Shown piece after piece: positions 35,999 through 47,530 of a stretch of 64,000 nucleotides of DNA (the stretch's first letter is position 1; each line of letters starts with the position of its first letter). Below the pieces are notes generated by a model. That model saw only the letters and a program-made list of their open reading frames with translations, ran no database searches and was not told where the DNA came from. Source of the DNA: Synanceia verrucosa (lineage: Eukaryota; Chordata; Actinopteri; Perciformes; Synanceiidae). Where the stretch lies: NCBI GenBank assembly GCA_029721515.1, contig CM056551.1, positions 28,940,437-29,004,436 of the forward strand, read 5' to 3'. The position numbers and the translations under genes were made by a program.

Positions 35999-38900
35999 AA
36001 ACACAGTCCTCTGCAGCAGTATTGTCTTTGGAGCCTGCTCTCACTCCAGTATCTCAAAATGATATATTTATTGTAAAAACAGCCATTCTCTACTTTAGAA
36101 TCAAGAGCTGTCCACACTATTATTTATTATATAATTATTTATTAATTATTAGTTACAAGTTCGATCGTTACTCTCAAAAAAGTTATTTATTTTTTAATTT
36201 TATTTATTTTAATTTTATTTTGAATAATCTGTTCTATATTTATTTATTTTCCTCTTCTCTTATTCCATCATTTAAATTAATCATTTGGCTATATTAATGT
36301 TACATGTTGTGTCATTTTGGAAAAGATGATTTGCACTGTGTTTATATGTTTATATGTTAAATTCATTTTTTGTGCAAACTTACTCGGCAATAAATGTGTT
36401 TCTGATTCTTGTTTGTTAATTTACTTTAATTCTATTTCCACCTGATCCATGTCTGTATATTATCTGATTATTCTAGTAGTGGTGTCGTGTCTGTGTTTCT
36501 GGTGGTGGGATTCCTCTCTTGTGGGACTGATTAGCTGACAGCTCGTTATCCATGATGGGCCTCACCTGAGCAGGTGAAGGTTATATCAGTCTGGAAGGTT
36601 GCTTGTTCCTCACTTTTACCTGATCAAGGTCGAGCGGTGTCTGAGAGCTCTGTTCTCTCAGTGTTGAAGTGAAAAAAAGCTTATTTATGAAACTCTTTCA
36701 GATGAGTCTTAGATGAAGTCATGAGTCGATAATGATGTGATGGATTGTCTTTACTTGTGATATAATATGAATGCAGGAAGCTGCAGCAGCTCCAGGAAAC
36801 AGCAAAGCTAGCAAGCTAGCAGTCAGGATGTTTGTTGTTTGGGGGGGGAGGGGGGCTTCTCAGCCATCTCCTTGATGGGTTTGCGTTTCAAAAGACCTTG
36901 GTCCAATCCATTAGGAGTGTAGGGAAACGAGATGCTCCTCTCCAGTTGGACTAATTAGGTTTTTTTGAGGGAACCTTCTATATCCTTAAATTGCTGTGGG
37001 GATCCAGATGTGTAACTAGGCTAATGGCTGACTGGCTAACAAAGAAAAATGGGCTGTAATCCTAGAGCAGCATAATAAGTCACCTTCTGTGAGGTGGTGG
37101 TGTGTAATGGTCGTTGCTCTGCTCGCTGCAGCAACCTGCAGCCAACCTTGATCTGATCTGGGGTCAGAGCATATGCAAGCCAGAGTCACTGAATAGAGTG
37201 ATTACGAGTCCATTTACATGTGGCGACGAAGACAGAGCAGATGAAAAGTGACCATGAGAGGATGGGAGTGACACGGGGGGGTGAAAGGGTGAGAAGACGG
37301 CGGCGTTGCATCGAAGCTGTGCAAACGCTTTGAGGGCGAGTGGAGCTGACAGAGGCCACCTCAAGAGACTCTTCACTCTCCATCAACGAGCTGAGAAGAA
37401 GAGGCAGGGTCTGTCAGGGGTTCCCAATTCCTACAGAGCGCCCACATGCTGCACCTCCCACCCTGAACACCTCCAGTCAGTCTCTGGGAGCTCCTCGCCG
37501 CCGCCACACGCCTCCAGCCTCATTGGCAATGCATGACCAATCTCCAGCTCAACCAGCCGAGCATCAGCAGAGTTTAACGCTCAGGACATGACAGACACGT
37601 CCAGAGGCTTCGTTTCCACACAAACACTGGCGTCATATGTGCTGTGATACAATCTTATTATAGGGAGTAAATGTACAGTGCTGCCTCACATCACAATTAT
37701 CAAACAATATTATATTACAGCTGATAGAAATCCTAAACTATTGAGACAACACAGATAAGAGCTCCCCCAGTGGAAACAGCCTGACCATATCTGGACAACC
37801 AATTTGACTTGTTCCCCCTGCAAATTGAGATTCCTTCACCTGCACCCCCCACTCCTCAACAAGGGCCATCACTTTTAATTTTCCCAACTTTCTCTTTTCC
37901 GTCAAAATTGGGTGAGAAGAGGGAAAAAAGGGGGGGATATAGAGGCAGAGACCACCATCCTAAGTTTTATCTGCTCAACAAAATGCCGTTATCTCAGCGC
38001 CGTGTCAAGAACTCTATCTCTTTTTTTTCCAGGTGACAGGCACAGACGAGAGATAAGATTGGAAAAGAATCCCACTCCACTGAGTAAATAAATAATCAAT
38101 ACTCATCTAAATGTAAATGAGAAAGTAGCCCCCTTTGATAGGAGGGTTTTTATCAACCAACCAATTTTCTACAGGCACTCACTGGGCCTCAACCAAATCA
38201 CCATCATTCAGCTCCCATGTAATGGATAAGAAAGGGGCGGGGGGTGGGGGAGAAAAGAGGAAGGGTCATCTGAGATCGGCCATGTTCAGAGAGAGAGGTG
38301 CATCAATAGCACAGTCAGTGACTGCTGTGTGCACGAGCTGCACTAAATGCACATTCCTGATTATTGCATGACAGTTATGCTGCAAGCTGCAGAGACAATA
38401 TAATAGAAATGAGCCGAAAAATAAAGAAAGGTTGCAGATTACAGACAGAAACATCGTGCACGAGACTCACTGCACTCTTCTTTTGGAAATAAAAAGAAGT
38501 TTTGCTACAGATAAATTGATTATTTGACCATCCATCATGGATAATCTGTGGTATTTTTCCACTGAAGCTAACTGCTGATATTCACTGCTGTCAAGTTAAA
38601 CTTCCTTCCAAAAAATCAAGATAGACAAGTCCTCAGATGCTACGATTATTCCTCACCGTGTCTCGTATCAACAGTTTTGATATCTCGGCACTTTTCTAGC
38701 CTCTTTTTGATGTTGTGTATACGGGCTGAGATTAGCATTTTATTGTCATCAGGATGCACGGCTCTGACTTTAAATTGATCCAATAAAAAACCCTCAAATA
38801 CCATTTTCCTCATCCTCATTGCATTAGGTTTTATTTCATAACTCATAGATGTCGATAATGGAAACCATTATATAGCAGTATACTCAATAACAGAATTTTC

Positions 38901-41013
38901 CTGCTTGAAATGCATGCAGTATTGATTTTTTTTTTTTCTGGGTCCATAAGGGCAAGTAGCGTGGCGGAGGTTGTTGTACTGTACTCAGTCAGCAATGCAG
39001 AAAACAACATGGAGAGAGCACACTGAGATAAAAAGTAGAAATGTGAAACAACTGAAGTTTTTGCTTTATGTTAGAGTTGAGGCCAATATATTAGACACAG
39101 AAATTTCAATGCACAATTACATTTTCATCTCTTAGGTTTGCTGTGGATGCAGCTGTGCAGGAAAATGCTTATTTTTCAGTTACAGTCTTCTGTTTTCTTA
39201 AGTCTGAAATGAATGTGGACAGCAGTATTTCTGCAGCAGCTGCACGGCGTCTGAGGCTGGAGGTGAAGCTGTGGTCTGCGGCCAGGCTGCCTTTGATTTT
39301 TATTGTGCAGAATTGGACTGACAGAGCAAAGCGTTTCGCAGAGAGCGTCCTCCATTTCTTCCCTGGGATCCCTCCGAGCTAGCCTCTCGCATGTCCCACG
39401 GGAAACAGACCCATCCAGCTAATATGCCATAAGCTGACAGGCCTCCTCTGAAATGTGTGTTAAAGAGCCGGGTTTGGAAACATAAAGGCGTTCTTCAGAA
39501 GCTGACGCAATTTTCTTTAGAAAATCACACCTCCTGGTGCGGCGCAGAGGACCACACACACATGTGAAATGCATTGTCTGTTTGTTTCATTATTAACAGC
39601 AAAGGCTTTAAATTGACATCTAAATTCAGCACGGCAAAGCTACAAAGTCAAAAATAAATGGACTATTGGCTAAATGGGTATTTTATGCCTCTGACTCACT
39701 GATATCTATGCAATTTAGCAAGTACATGAAATTGCTGCAAGTTTTCCAACCTCAGCTGTAATCCGCTCAAGGAGGATTTGCAGACTGTTCCTCCAAACCA
39801 TTTTAAATCAGACTGTGAGGAAAAAAAATAACACTTTAAAGTGAAATCATGACAGCTGTGGTGCGACGCTAACGTTGGGGCTGCTTTTGTTCAAATCCAG
39901 CGTGTTCACACCTCTTAAAAAATATTGCATCACTGCTGCTTTTATAATTTCTATGCTATTTCACTCTTTGATGGTCTTAAAGAATATAAAATGCTGCCTC
40001 TTGACTTATTCTAAGCAGAATCACTGAAAACCAAACAGGAGCGTTTATCGTGGTACGCAGGACCAACTGCACATCCACACATACCCCGATTCCCCGCTGA
40101 GCCCTTATTCAATTTACACAAAAATATTAACTTTTAAGCACAAGAGGCAATATTGCTGTTTCATAGAGCATTCTCTCTGGAGCACATTGTTCAACAGCAG
40201 AATCACCAGCCGTTTAAGGACCAATACCAGACAGCGTAACGCCTTTATAGTCGCTGTTGTCAACTCAATTTTCAAATTCCAGCCCACACTCAGGCTCTCC
40301 TATTGAAGTGTCATCTGATCTGCTGAATTACTGACAAGGCCACAGTCATCAGCGTGTCGCTCTGCTGCATTGCTTTCACCTTAAACCAGGGAAATAATAA
40401 AAAAAAGAGCTGCTTGGATCCAGTGTGCCATCAGACTCTCCACTCACTGCTGTACTACAGCGACTCACACTGCCATTTATTTATTTAGATATATATTTAT
40501 TTCGGTATGTACTGAATGTCGGAGTCAGCAGGAAGTGCTGTAAAATATTTCAAGTTCAAAAAAAGATTCACATTCCTCAGAATATTTCTTCCTTTTAAAT
40601 TATTTCCCTGCTGCCCTTTTTTAATTTATGTAATATATATTATTTATTATAAAATGCTAAATATGTGTGCTAATAACAGAAAGGAAATTAATGATACAGA
40701 ACACAATTTTAAAAAATGTTTATGTAATGTGAAAAGGTGTTTCTAATGTGTTTTCTGTTATTCTACCACATTGTGTGTTTTTAGGTGTCAATAGAGTGAA
40801 AGTATCATCGATGGTTTCTGTGGAGAGAGAGAGAGCAGAGGATGGTAAATAATGAATAATGTTAAGCACCTTTAATTTAAAGGGCCAGTTCGCCCATCTA
40901 ATCATGCAGATAGTTTCCACATGAGCTCTAGTTTTATTAGAATTCATACCAAAACATAATAATAGTTAAAGGAGATCCCTCTGGGTTGACAGGAAGGAGG
41001 TCACTTTTTGCAG
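35733..41013. other. Long non-coding stretch, no gene recognised
   Basis: No confident gene. 36220-36415 ends in GGCAATAAATGTGTTTCTGA, a LINE-like 3' tail. A G-run (GGGGGGGGAGGGGGG) lies at 36841-36855. The GC-richer 37090-37600 has overlapping open frames on both strands, two of them coding-like in composition, but no consistent splice frame. 36890-37090 and 39120-39400 look repeat-free and could be conserved non-coding DNA. An A/T-rich segment spans 36120-36300. Confidence 0.45.
35945..35993. repeat. (TA)n microsatellite
   Basis: Uninterrupted TA run about 210 bp beyond the Tc1-like element. Confidence 0.95.
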
Positions 41014-41220
41014 CAAGATGACGCACAGCTTCATCACCTCACACTGAGAGATTCATCATCCTCACCTGAGACTCTTTTCCCAGGAGTTTCCCCCCTCCAG
41101 GGAAACTATCCAGCTCCCTACCAAACAAAACTCAAGGACGCCATCGAGTACCAAAAGGTTGCCGATGACACCACTGAGGTGGAGGAGCGACAGACAGCAT
41201 CTGATGATGAAGAAATCTGA
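41014..41220 (+). CDS. Candidate 3'-terminal coding exon, gene not identified
   Basis: A strong acceptor (GGTCACTTTTTGCAG) ends at 41013. A 68-codon frame then runs to TGA at 41218-41220. A second acceptor at 41083 (GACTCTTTTCCCAG) keeps the same frame. The peptide contains LHHLTLRDSSSSPETLFPG, GNYPAPYQTKLKDAIEYQKV and an acidic end with Asp-Asp-Glu-Glu-Ile. Codon usage is gene-like (AAG GAC GCC ATC GAG TAC). A poly(A) signal lies about 300 nt downstream. It looks like an acidic cytoplasmic or disordered tail. I found no upstream exon in phase and recognise no family, so a chance frame or a retrocopy fragment is possible. Confidence 0.38.
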   Translation, partial: QDDAQLHHLTLRDSSSSPETLFPGVSPLQGNYPAPYQTKLKDAIEYQKVADDTTEVEERQTASDDEEI

Positions 41221-41516
41221 CATATTCAAAGCTGCACTGCTGGCTACTAAACACATGAGTAGGAATTCGTGTTGACCTTCTTGTGTGATTGATTTGTGTT
41301 AAATGACTTAAAGGACCAGAAGAGTGGTTTTGAAATTGGAGCCTCTGATGCTCCTGAAGATCTCCAGCAAAAAAAAACAACTGCTTTTCTATTTTAGTTT
41401 ACTTATTTCTTACTTTTATTGTTATTCACTTATGCTCTGGTGTTAATATTTGTTCTTATGTACTTTTAGTTATTGTTATTATGTCTTTCATTCCTGTCAT
41501 GTCATGCACTCTCCAT

Positions 41517-41522
41517 AATAAA
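41517..41522 (+). terminator. Candidate poly(A) signal AATAAA
   Basis: CTCCATAATAAAACATCC lies about 300 nt after the stop of the candidate terminal exon, preceded by a T-rich 3'-UTR-like stretch (about 41380-41500). Confidence 0.4.
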
Positions 41523-42849
41523 ACATCCAAATGCAAAAAATCCTCTCAGATGAGGGGAACTTATGATTAAATCTTATTAAACAGGGATCTAATTTGTTCG
41601 GTTTAGGGTTCCTTGATGTGGGAACTGCTGGACTAAAGAGGATGGAGCGTTTCATTGTTGGTGTCTAGGAGACTGTTTTCAATTTATTCTAAAGATTTCC
41701 ACCTCCAGTGGGTGGAGAAGCACCTGAGCTGCATCCACACTTTCCATTTTGGATTTCAGGATGAATTAATAGAGTCTCACTAATAAGAGTGAACGGAACA
41801 AATCCTTCCTCGGCTCAGAGCCATCCTTTCAAATACTACTGCAGCTCTGCTTCACTGCTTGTGATAATCTGAATAAAACTTCTGAATTAAACTAAATCTG
41901 TTGTCAGGAAACCCCTCTGTGTTGTTTTTCTGCCTCAGGCGCATCACAAAGCAGGAGCTGCTTTATAGACCTCAGCTCCTCTATTATTCATCATCAGGAT
42001 GAATTTGGAGGCACTTATGCTGAGAAAAGGTGAAGAAGACCTTCTGACCTGTAAAGTGGAAAGTCTAAATAAATGTACCAAATATTGTGCATGCAGCGGA
42101 GTCTCTTAAACTTCCCTAATTCTTTTCATTTTTTCACTTTACATGTGCTGCATGAAACAAAACAAACAAAACAAGTTTCATTTTAATGAATCAAAAGTTT
42201 CATTTAAAGGAACAGAAACTGAATGATGTGTGGCACTAGCTGCAGGTACAGCCCTCGTTGTTAGAGCATCATTAAAGGTTCCCTGTGGATGTTTGACCAT
42301 TAGTAGTGATATTTCTATGTTGGAAACACAACAGCGAGAAACGTCCATGTACCTGCTGGAAAAGAGGAGGCTGCAAACTAGCAAACATGAGTGTAAACAA
42401 TTCCAGATTTATAAGGACAATAAAAAATATGTGCTTATGTATATTTATGTACACATAAGCTGCTAAAATCATAGCGACACCACATTAGCTCTATTAAGCT
42501 CTCTCTTTCTCTTTTCCTTTTCCTTCATTTCAGATGACAAATTAATAGTTTAACGATGCTCTTTGGTGGGTTATTTGTTTGCTGAATTCCAGGAGAAGTT
42601 TGGACAGATTCAGAAAAGATGGTTAATCTAATTTTATCAGCATGTTTGAGCATTAGTGAAGACTGTGTTTTTAGTTTTCTTGTTTTTTTGAATGGAGTTC
42701 TGCTTCATGACCTGCCAGCAGGTCTCTGGTGATTTCAGACAGTCAGTTTGTCCAAGAAGAGTTAGTGTCACGCAAATATGCATGTGAACACCGATTAATC
42801 ACACTAATGTGTTCATTTCAACAGCTCTACTTATATGATATCCAGAGTA
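41523..42849. other. Non-coding DNA, possible repeat fragment
   Basis: CATTAAAGGTTCCCTGTGGA near 42269, with TTTGACCATTAGTAGTGAT soon after, resembles a frequent fish interspersed fragment. No gene supported. Confidence 0.45.
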
Positions 42850-43281
42850 TTAACTCACTGAGTGCCAGAAAGTACCTTGTGCCAGTGTTTTTACCCATTT
42901 TGAGTCATATTTCTAGACCCACAGAATATTTTGTACTATGTCTCTGAAAACACTGAATAGCTCAAATGAAAGAAGAGACTCTCTATTTCATCATGAAAAA
43001 ATGTTTGTTTTTATCTTGTTCCATTCTTGTTTTATCAGAGGTAGAGTAGAGGACACTTTCAAAAATCACCACTTTTTGTCCAGATTCTGTTCGTTTTGCT
43101 CTCTAATCTCGATCGTCTCCACTTCCTGTTTTGATCTCTGTGGTGTATACCGTCTCTTTATGCTTTGACTACATCTCCCAGAAGCCCCAAAAATACTCAC
43201 AGGCTGTGTGAGAGTGCTATCTTGTCCCTGCTGCTGAAAAAAGGGAAGACGCACATATGTCTCGAGCACGCAAAGAGTTAA
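42850..43281 (-). mobile_element. TTAA-type short DNA element, copy F
   Basis: Bounded by TTAACTCACTGAGTGCCA at 42850 and GCAAAGAGTTAA ending at 43281, 432 bp with TTAA at both outer edges. The body matches copies D and E. The subterminal palindrome has decayed to GACGCACATATGTCTCGAG. Confidence 0.87.
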
Positions 43282-43814
43282 TATATCATCAACAACTGTT
43301 GTCAAAGATGTAGAGTGGCTCTAACTGCAACACTGTTAGCACCATTAGCAAGTAGCTTTTAACTGCCATAATTATTTCAGTCATTTAACAAAAAAAAAAA
43401 AAAAAAAAAATGTCTTGATTTTCTTGAAAATCGATTTGTTGTACAGGAACTGTATTACAAGCTTATGTTTTGTGGGGACACATTTTTGTGATGCAAACAG
43501 TACATAAAGTGGGAAGTGTTCAGTCGTTGCACAAGACTGAAGTATTTCCTGGAGGAAGTGATACCTGCAGCTCAGCTGTCGCCATGTTGAGAGCCATGCA
43601 GAGGCAACAGAAACGCTCCTTTAATTTAAAGGGCCAGTTCACCAACTGAAAAAAACATCCTCTGGTTGAACCAATGCCTCTCATTGAATTTGAATTGTAT
43701 TCTACAGTAATTCATGCTGAATGTAAAAAAAACATGCAGCTCACAGTGAGTCTGTGGCTAACAAGCAATTCCAGAAAGAGACATTTCTGCTGATATCCAT
43801 CACTTTCACTGTAG
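43282..43814. other. Non-coding DNA with poly(A) run
   Basis: Holds a pure A run at about 43390-43410. TTTAATTTAAAGGGCCAGTT at 43620 recurs at 40872, so part of it is a shared interspersed fragment. No gene seen. Confidence 0.5.
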
Positions 43815-43979
43815 GGAAAGAAAAGATAAGATAATCCTTAATTTGTCCCATAAATGGGGAAATTTGAATCGTTACAGCAGCAAAGTGGATCGCGCAACAC
43901 TGCAAGGAGGGCCTAACTAAAACTACTAAAACTAAGAATAATAACATCAGTGGAAAGTAACCAAGAGGAAAAAACTAAC
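43815..43979 (-). mobile_element. LINE-like 3' end, reverse orientation
   Basis: The minus strand ends TTTGTCCCATTTATGGGACAAATTAAGGATTATC in type, parallel to the plus-strand tail at 33611 (GGGACTAATAAAGGATTATC). On the plus strand the visible text is AAGATAATCCTTAATTTGTC then GGGGAAATTTGAATCGTTAC, AGCAGCAAAGTGG. It runs directly into the minisatellite at 43980. Confidence 0.5.
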
Positions 43980-46900
43980 TGGGACTAAGCATCATGTATA
44001 CAACATGTGACTGACTAAGCATCATGTATACAACACGTGACTGACTAAGCATCATATATACAACACGTGACTGACTAAGCATCATGTATACAACACGTGA
44101 CTGACTAAGCATCATGTATACAACACGTGACTGACTAAGCATCATATATACAACACGTGACTGACTAAGCATCATGTATACAACACGTGACTGACTAAGC
44201 ATCATATATACAACACGTGACTGACCAAGCATCATGTATACAACACGTGACTGACCAAGCATCATGTATACAACACGTGACTAACTAAGGCATCATATAT
44301 ACAACACGTGACTAACTAAGCATCATATATACAACACGTGACTAACTAAGCATCATATATACAACACGTGACTAACTAAGGCATCATATATACAACACGT
44401 GACTAACTAAGCATCATATATACAACACGTGACTAAGGCATCATATATACAACACGTGACTGACTAAGCATCATATATACAACACGTGACTAAGGCATCA
44501 TATATACAACACGTGACTGACTAAGCATCATATATACAACACGTGACTGACTAAGGCATCATATATACAACACGTGACTGACTAAGGCATCATATATACA
44601 ACACGTGACTGACTAAGGCATCATATATACAACACGTGACTGACTAAGGCATCATATATACAACACGTGACTGACTAAGGCATCATATATACAACACGTG
44701 ACTGACTAAGGCATCATATATACAACACGTGACTGACTAAGGCATCATATATACAACACGTGACTAACTAAGGCATCATATATACAACACGTGACTGACT
44801 AAGGCATCATATATACAACACGTGACTAACTAAGGCATCATATATACAACACGTGACTAACTAAGGCATCATATATACAACACGTGACTGACTAAGGCAT
44901 CATATATACAACACGTGACTGATTAAGGCATCATATATACAACACGTGACTAACTAAGGCATCATATATACAACACGTGACTGACTAAGGCATCATATAT
45001 ACAACACATGACTAACTAAGCATCATGTATACAACACGTGACTGACTAAGGCATCATATATACAACACGTGACTAACTAAGGCATCATATATACAAGACG
45101 TGACTGACTAAGCATCATGTATACAACACGTGACTGACTAAGGCATCATATATACAACACGTGACTAACTAAGGCATCATATATACAAGACGTGACTGAC
45201 TAAGCATCATATATACAACACGTGACTAACTAAGGCATCATATATACAAGACGTGACTGACTAAGCATCATATATACAACACGTGACTAAGGCATCATAT
45301 ATACAACACGTGACTAACTAAGGCATCATATATACAAGACGTGACTGACTAAGCATCATATATACAACACGTGACTAACTAAGCATCATGTATACAACAC
45401 GTGACTAAGGCATCATATATACAACACGTGACTGACTAAGGCATCATATATACAAGACGTGACTGACTAAGCATCATATATACAACACGTGACTAACTAA
45501 GCATCATGTATACAACACGTGACTAAGGCATCATATATACAACACGTGACTGACTAAGGCATCATATATACAAGACGTGACTGACTAAGCATCATATATA
45601 CAACACGTGACTAACTAAGCATCATGTATACAACACGTGACTAAGGCATCATATATACAACACGTGACTAACTAAGGCATCATATATACAAGACGTGACT
45701 GACTAAGCATCATATATACAACACGTGACTAACTAAGCATCATGTATACAACACGTGACTAAGGCATCATATATACAACACGTGACTAACTAAGCATCAT
45801 ATATACAACACGTGACTGACTAAGGCATCATATATACAACACGTGACTAACTAAGGCATCATATATACAAGACGTGACTGACTAAGGCATCATATATACA
45901 ACACGTGACTAACTAAGGCATCATATATACAAGACGTGACTGACTAAGCATCATATATACAACACGTGACTGATTAAGGCATCATATATACAACACGTGA
46001 CTGATTAAGGCATCATATATACAACACGTGACTAACTAAGGCATCATATATACAAGACGTGACTGACTAAGCATCATATATACAACACGTGACTAACTAA
46101 GGCATCATATATACAACACGTGACTAACTAAGGCATCATATATACAACACGTGACTAACTAAGGCATCATATATACAACACGTGATTAACTAAGGCATCA
46201 TATATACAACACGTGACTGATTAAGGCATCATATATACAACACGTGACTAACTAAGGCATCATATATACAACACGTGACTGATTAAGGCATCATATATAC
46301 AACACGTGACTAACTAAGGCATCATATATACAACACGTGACTAACTAAGGCATCATATATACAACACATGACTGATTAAGGCATCATATATACAACACGT
46401 GACTGATTAAGGCATCATATATACAACACGTGATTAACTAAGGCATCATATATACAACACGTGACTGATTAAGGCATCATATATACAACACGTGACTAAC
46501 TAAGGCATCATATATACAACACGTGACTGATTAAGGCATCATATATACAACACGTGACTGACTAAGGCATCATATATACAACACGTGACTAACTAAGGCA
46601 TCATATATACAACACGTGACTGATTAAGGCATCATATATACAACACGTGACTGACTAAGGCATCATATATACAACACGTGACTAACTAAGGCATCATATA
46701 TACAACACGTGACTAACTAAGGCATCATATATACAACACGTGACTAACTAAGGCATCATATATACAACACGTGACTAACTAAGGCATCATATATACAACA
46801 CGTGACTAACTAAGGCATCATATATACAACACGTGACTGATTAAGGCATCATATATACAACACGTGACTAACTAAGGCATCATATATACAAGACGTGACT

Positions 46901-47333
46901 GACTAAGGCATCATATATACAACACGTGACTGACTAAGGCATCATATATACAAGACGTGACTGATTAAGGCATCATATATACAAGACGTGACTGACTAAG
47001 CATCATATATACAACACGTGACTGACTAAGGCATCATATATACAAGACGTGACTGACTAAGCATCATATATACAACACGTGACTAACTAAGGCATCATAT
47101 ATACAACACGTGACTAACTAAGGCATCATATATACAACACGTGACTGACTAAGCATCATATATACAACACGTGACTAACTAAGGCATCATATATACAACA
47201 CGTGACTGGATAAGCATCATATATACAACACGTGACTAACTAAGGCATCATATATACAACACGTGACTGGCTAAGCATCATATATACAACACGTGACTGG
47301 CTAAGCATCATATATACAACACGTGACTGACTA
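43980..47333. repeat. 30/31-bp minisatellite, roughly 110 units, CACGTG-rich
   Basis: The unit reads CTAAGGCATCATATATACAA + CACGTGACTGA. Left-edge units are 30 bp (AAGCATCATGTATAC); from about 44288 most are 31 bp (AAGGCATCATATATAC). Some units lack the ACTGA/ACTAA step. A minority carry AAGACGTG in place of ACACGTG. The AAGAC variant marks a higher-order repeat: it lies at 45334, 45452, 45570 and 45688, exactly 118 bp apart. The 30-bp units keep a minus-strand frame open near the left edge, which closes once 31-bp units begin; it is not a gene. About 3.35 kb in total. Confidence 0.97.
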
Positions 47334-47530
47334 GAAGTGAAATTGCACATTAATAGATGAGAAACAGTTTGTACTATATATCAAAATACTGCACATGACA
47401 TTATGTGTATTATGTTGCAGCACTCTCTCAACACATAAGTATGAGTATTGATATTGCATGGGACTATTTATATGTTGAACATATCATGGATTATTGGACG
47501 TGTGTGTGGATTAACAGGAAGTGAGTGTGA
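47334..47530 (-). mobile_element. Possible continuation of the LINE-like 3' region
   Basis: GTGAAATTGCACATTAATAG and repeated ATACTGCACATGACATTATG-type text resemble the TGTGCAATA-rich 3' region of fish LINEs. If so, the minisatellite sits inside this element. Evidence is compositional only. Confidence 0.3.

Noticed and set aside
37306..37591. Two overlapping plus-strand frames in GC-richer DNA with coding-like codons
   Set aside because: Two different frames look equally good, no acceptor/donor pair preserves either, and neither joins in phase to the exon at 41014.
39870..39900. GTTCAAATCC, a tRNA B-box-like string
   Set aside because: No A-box at the right spacing and no cloverleaf could be drawn, so neither a tRNA gene nor a tRNA-derived SINE is supported.
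43975..44265. 96-codon minus-strand frame repeating Met-Met-Leu-Ser-Gln-Ser-Arg-Val-Val-Tyr
   Set aside because: It follows the 30-bp units exactly and ends where 31-bp units begin, so it is a repeat artefact.
43980..47333. CRISPR-like array
   Set aside because: There are no unique spacers; the units are head-to-tail with only small variants, and the context is eukaryotic.
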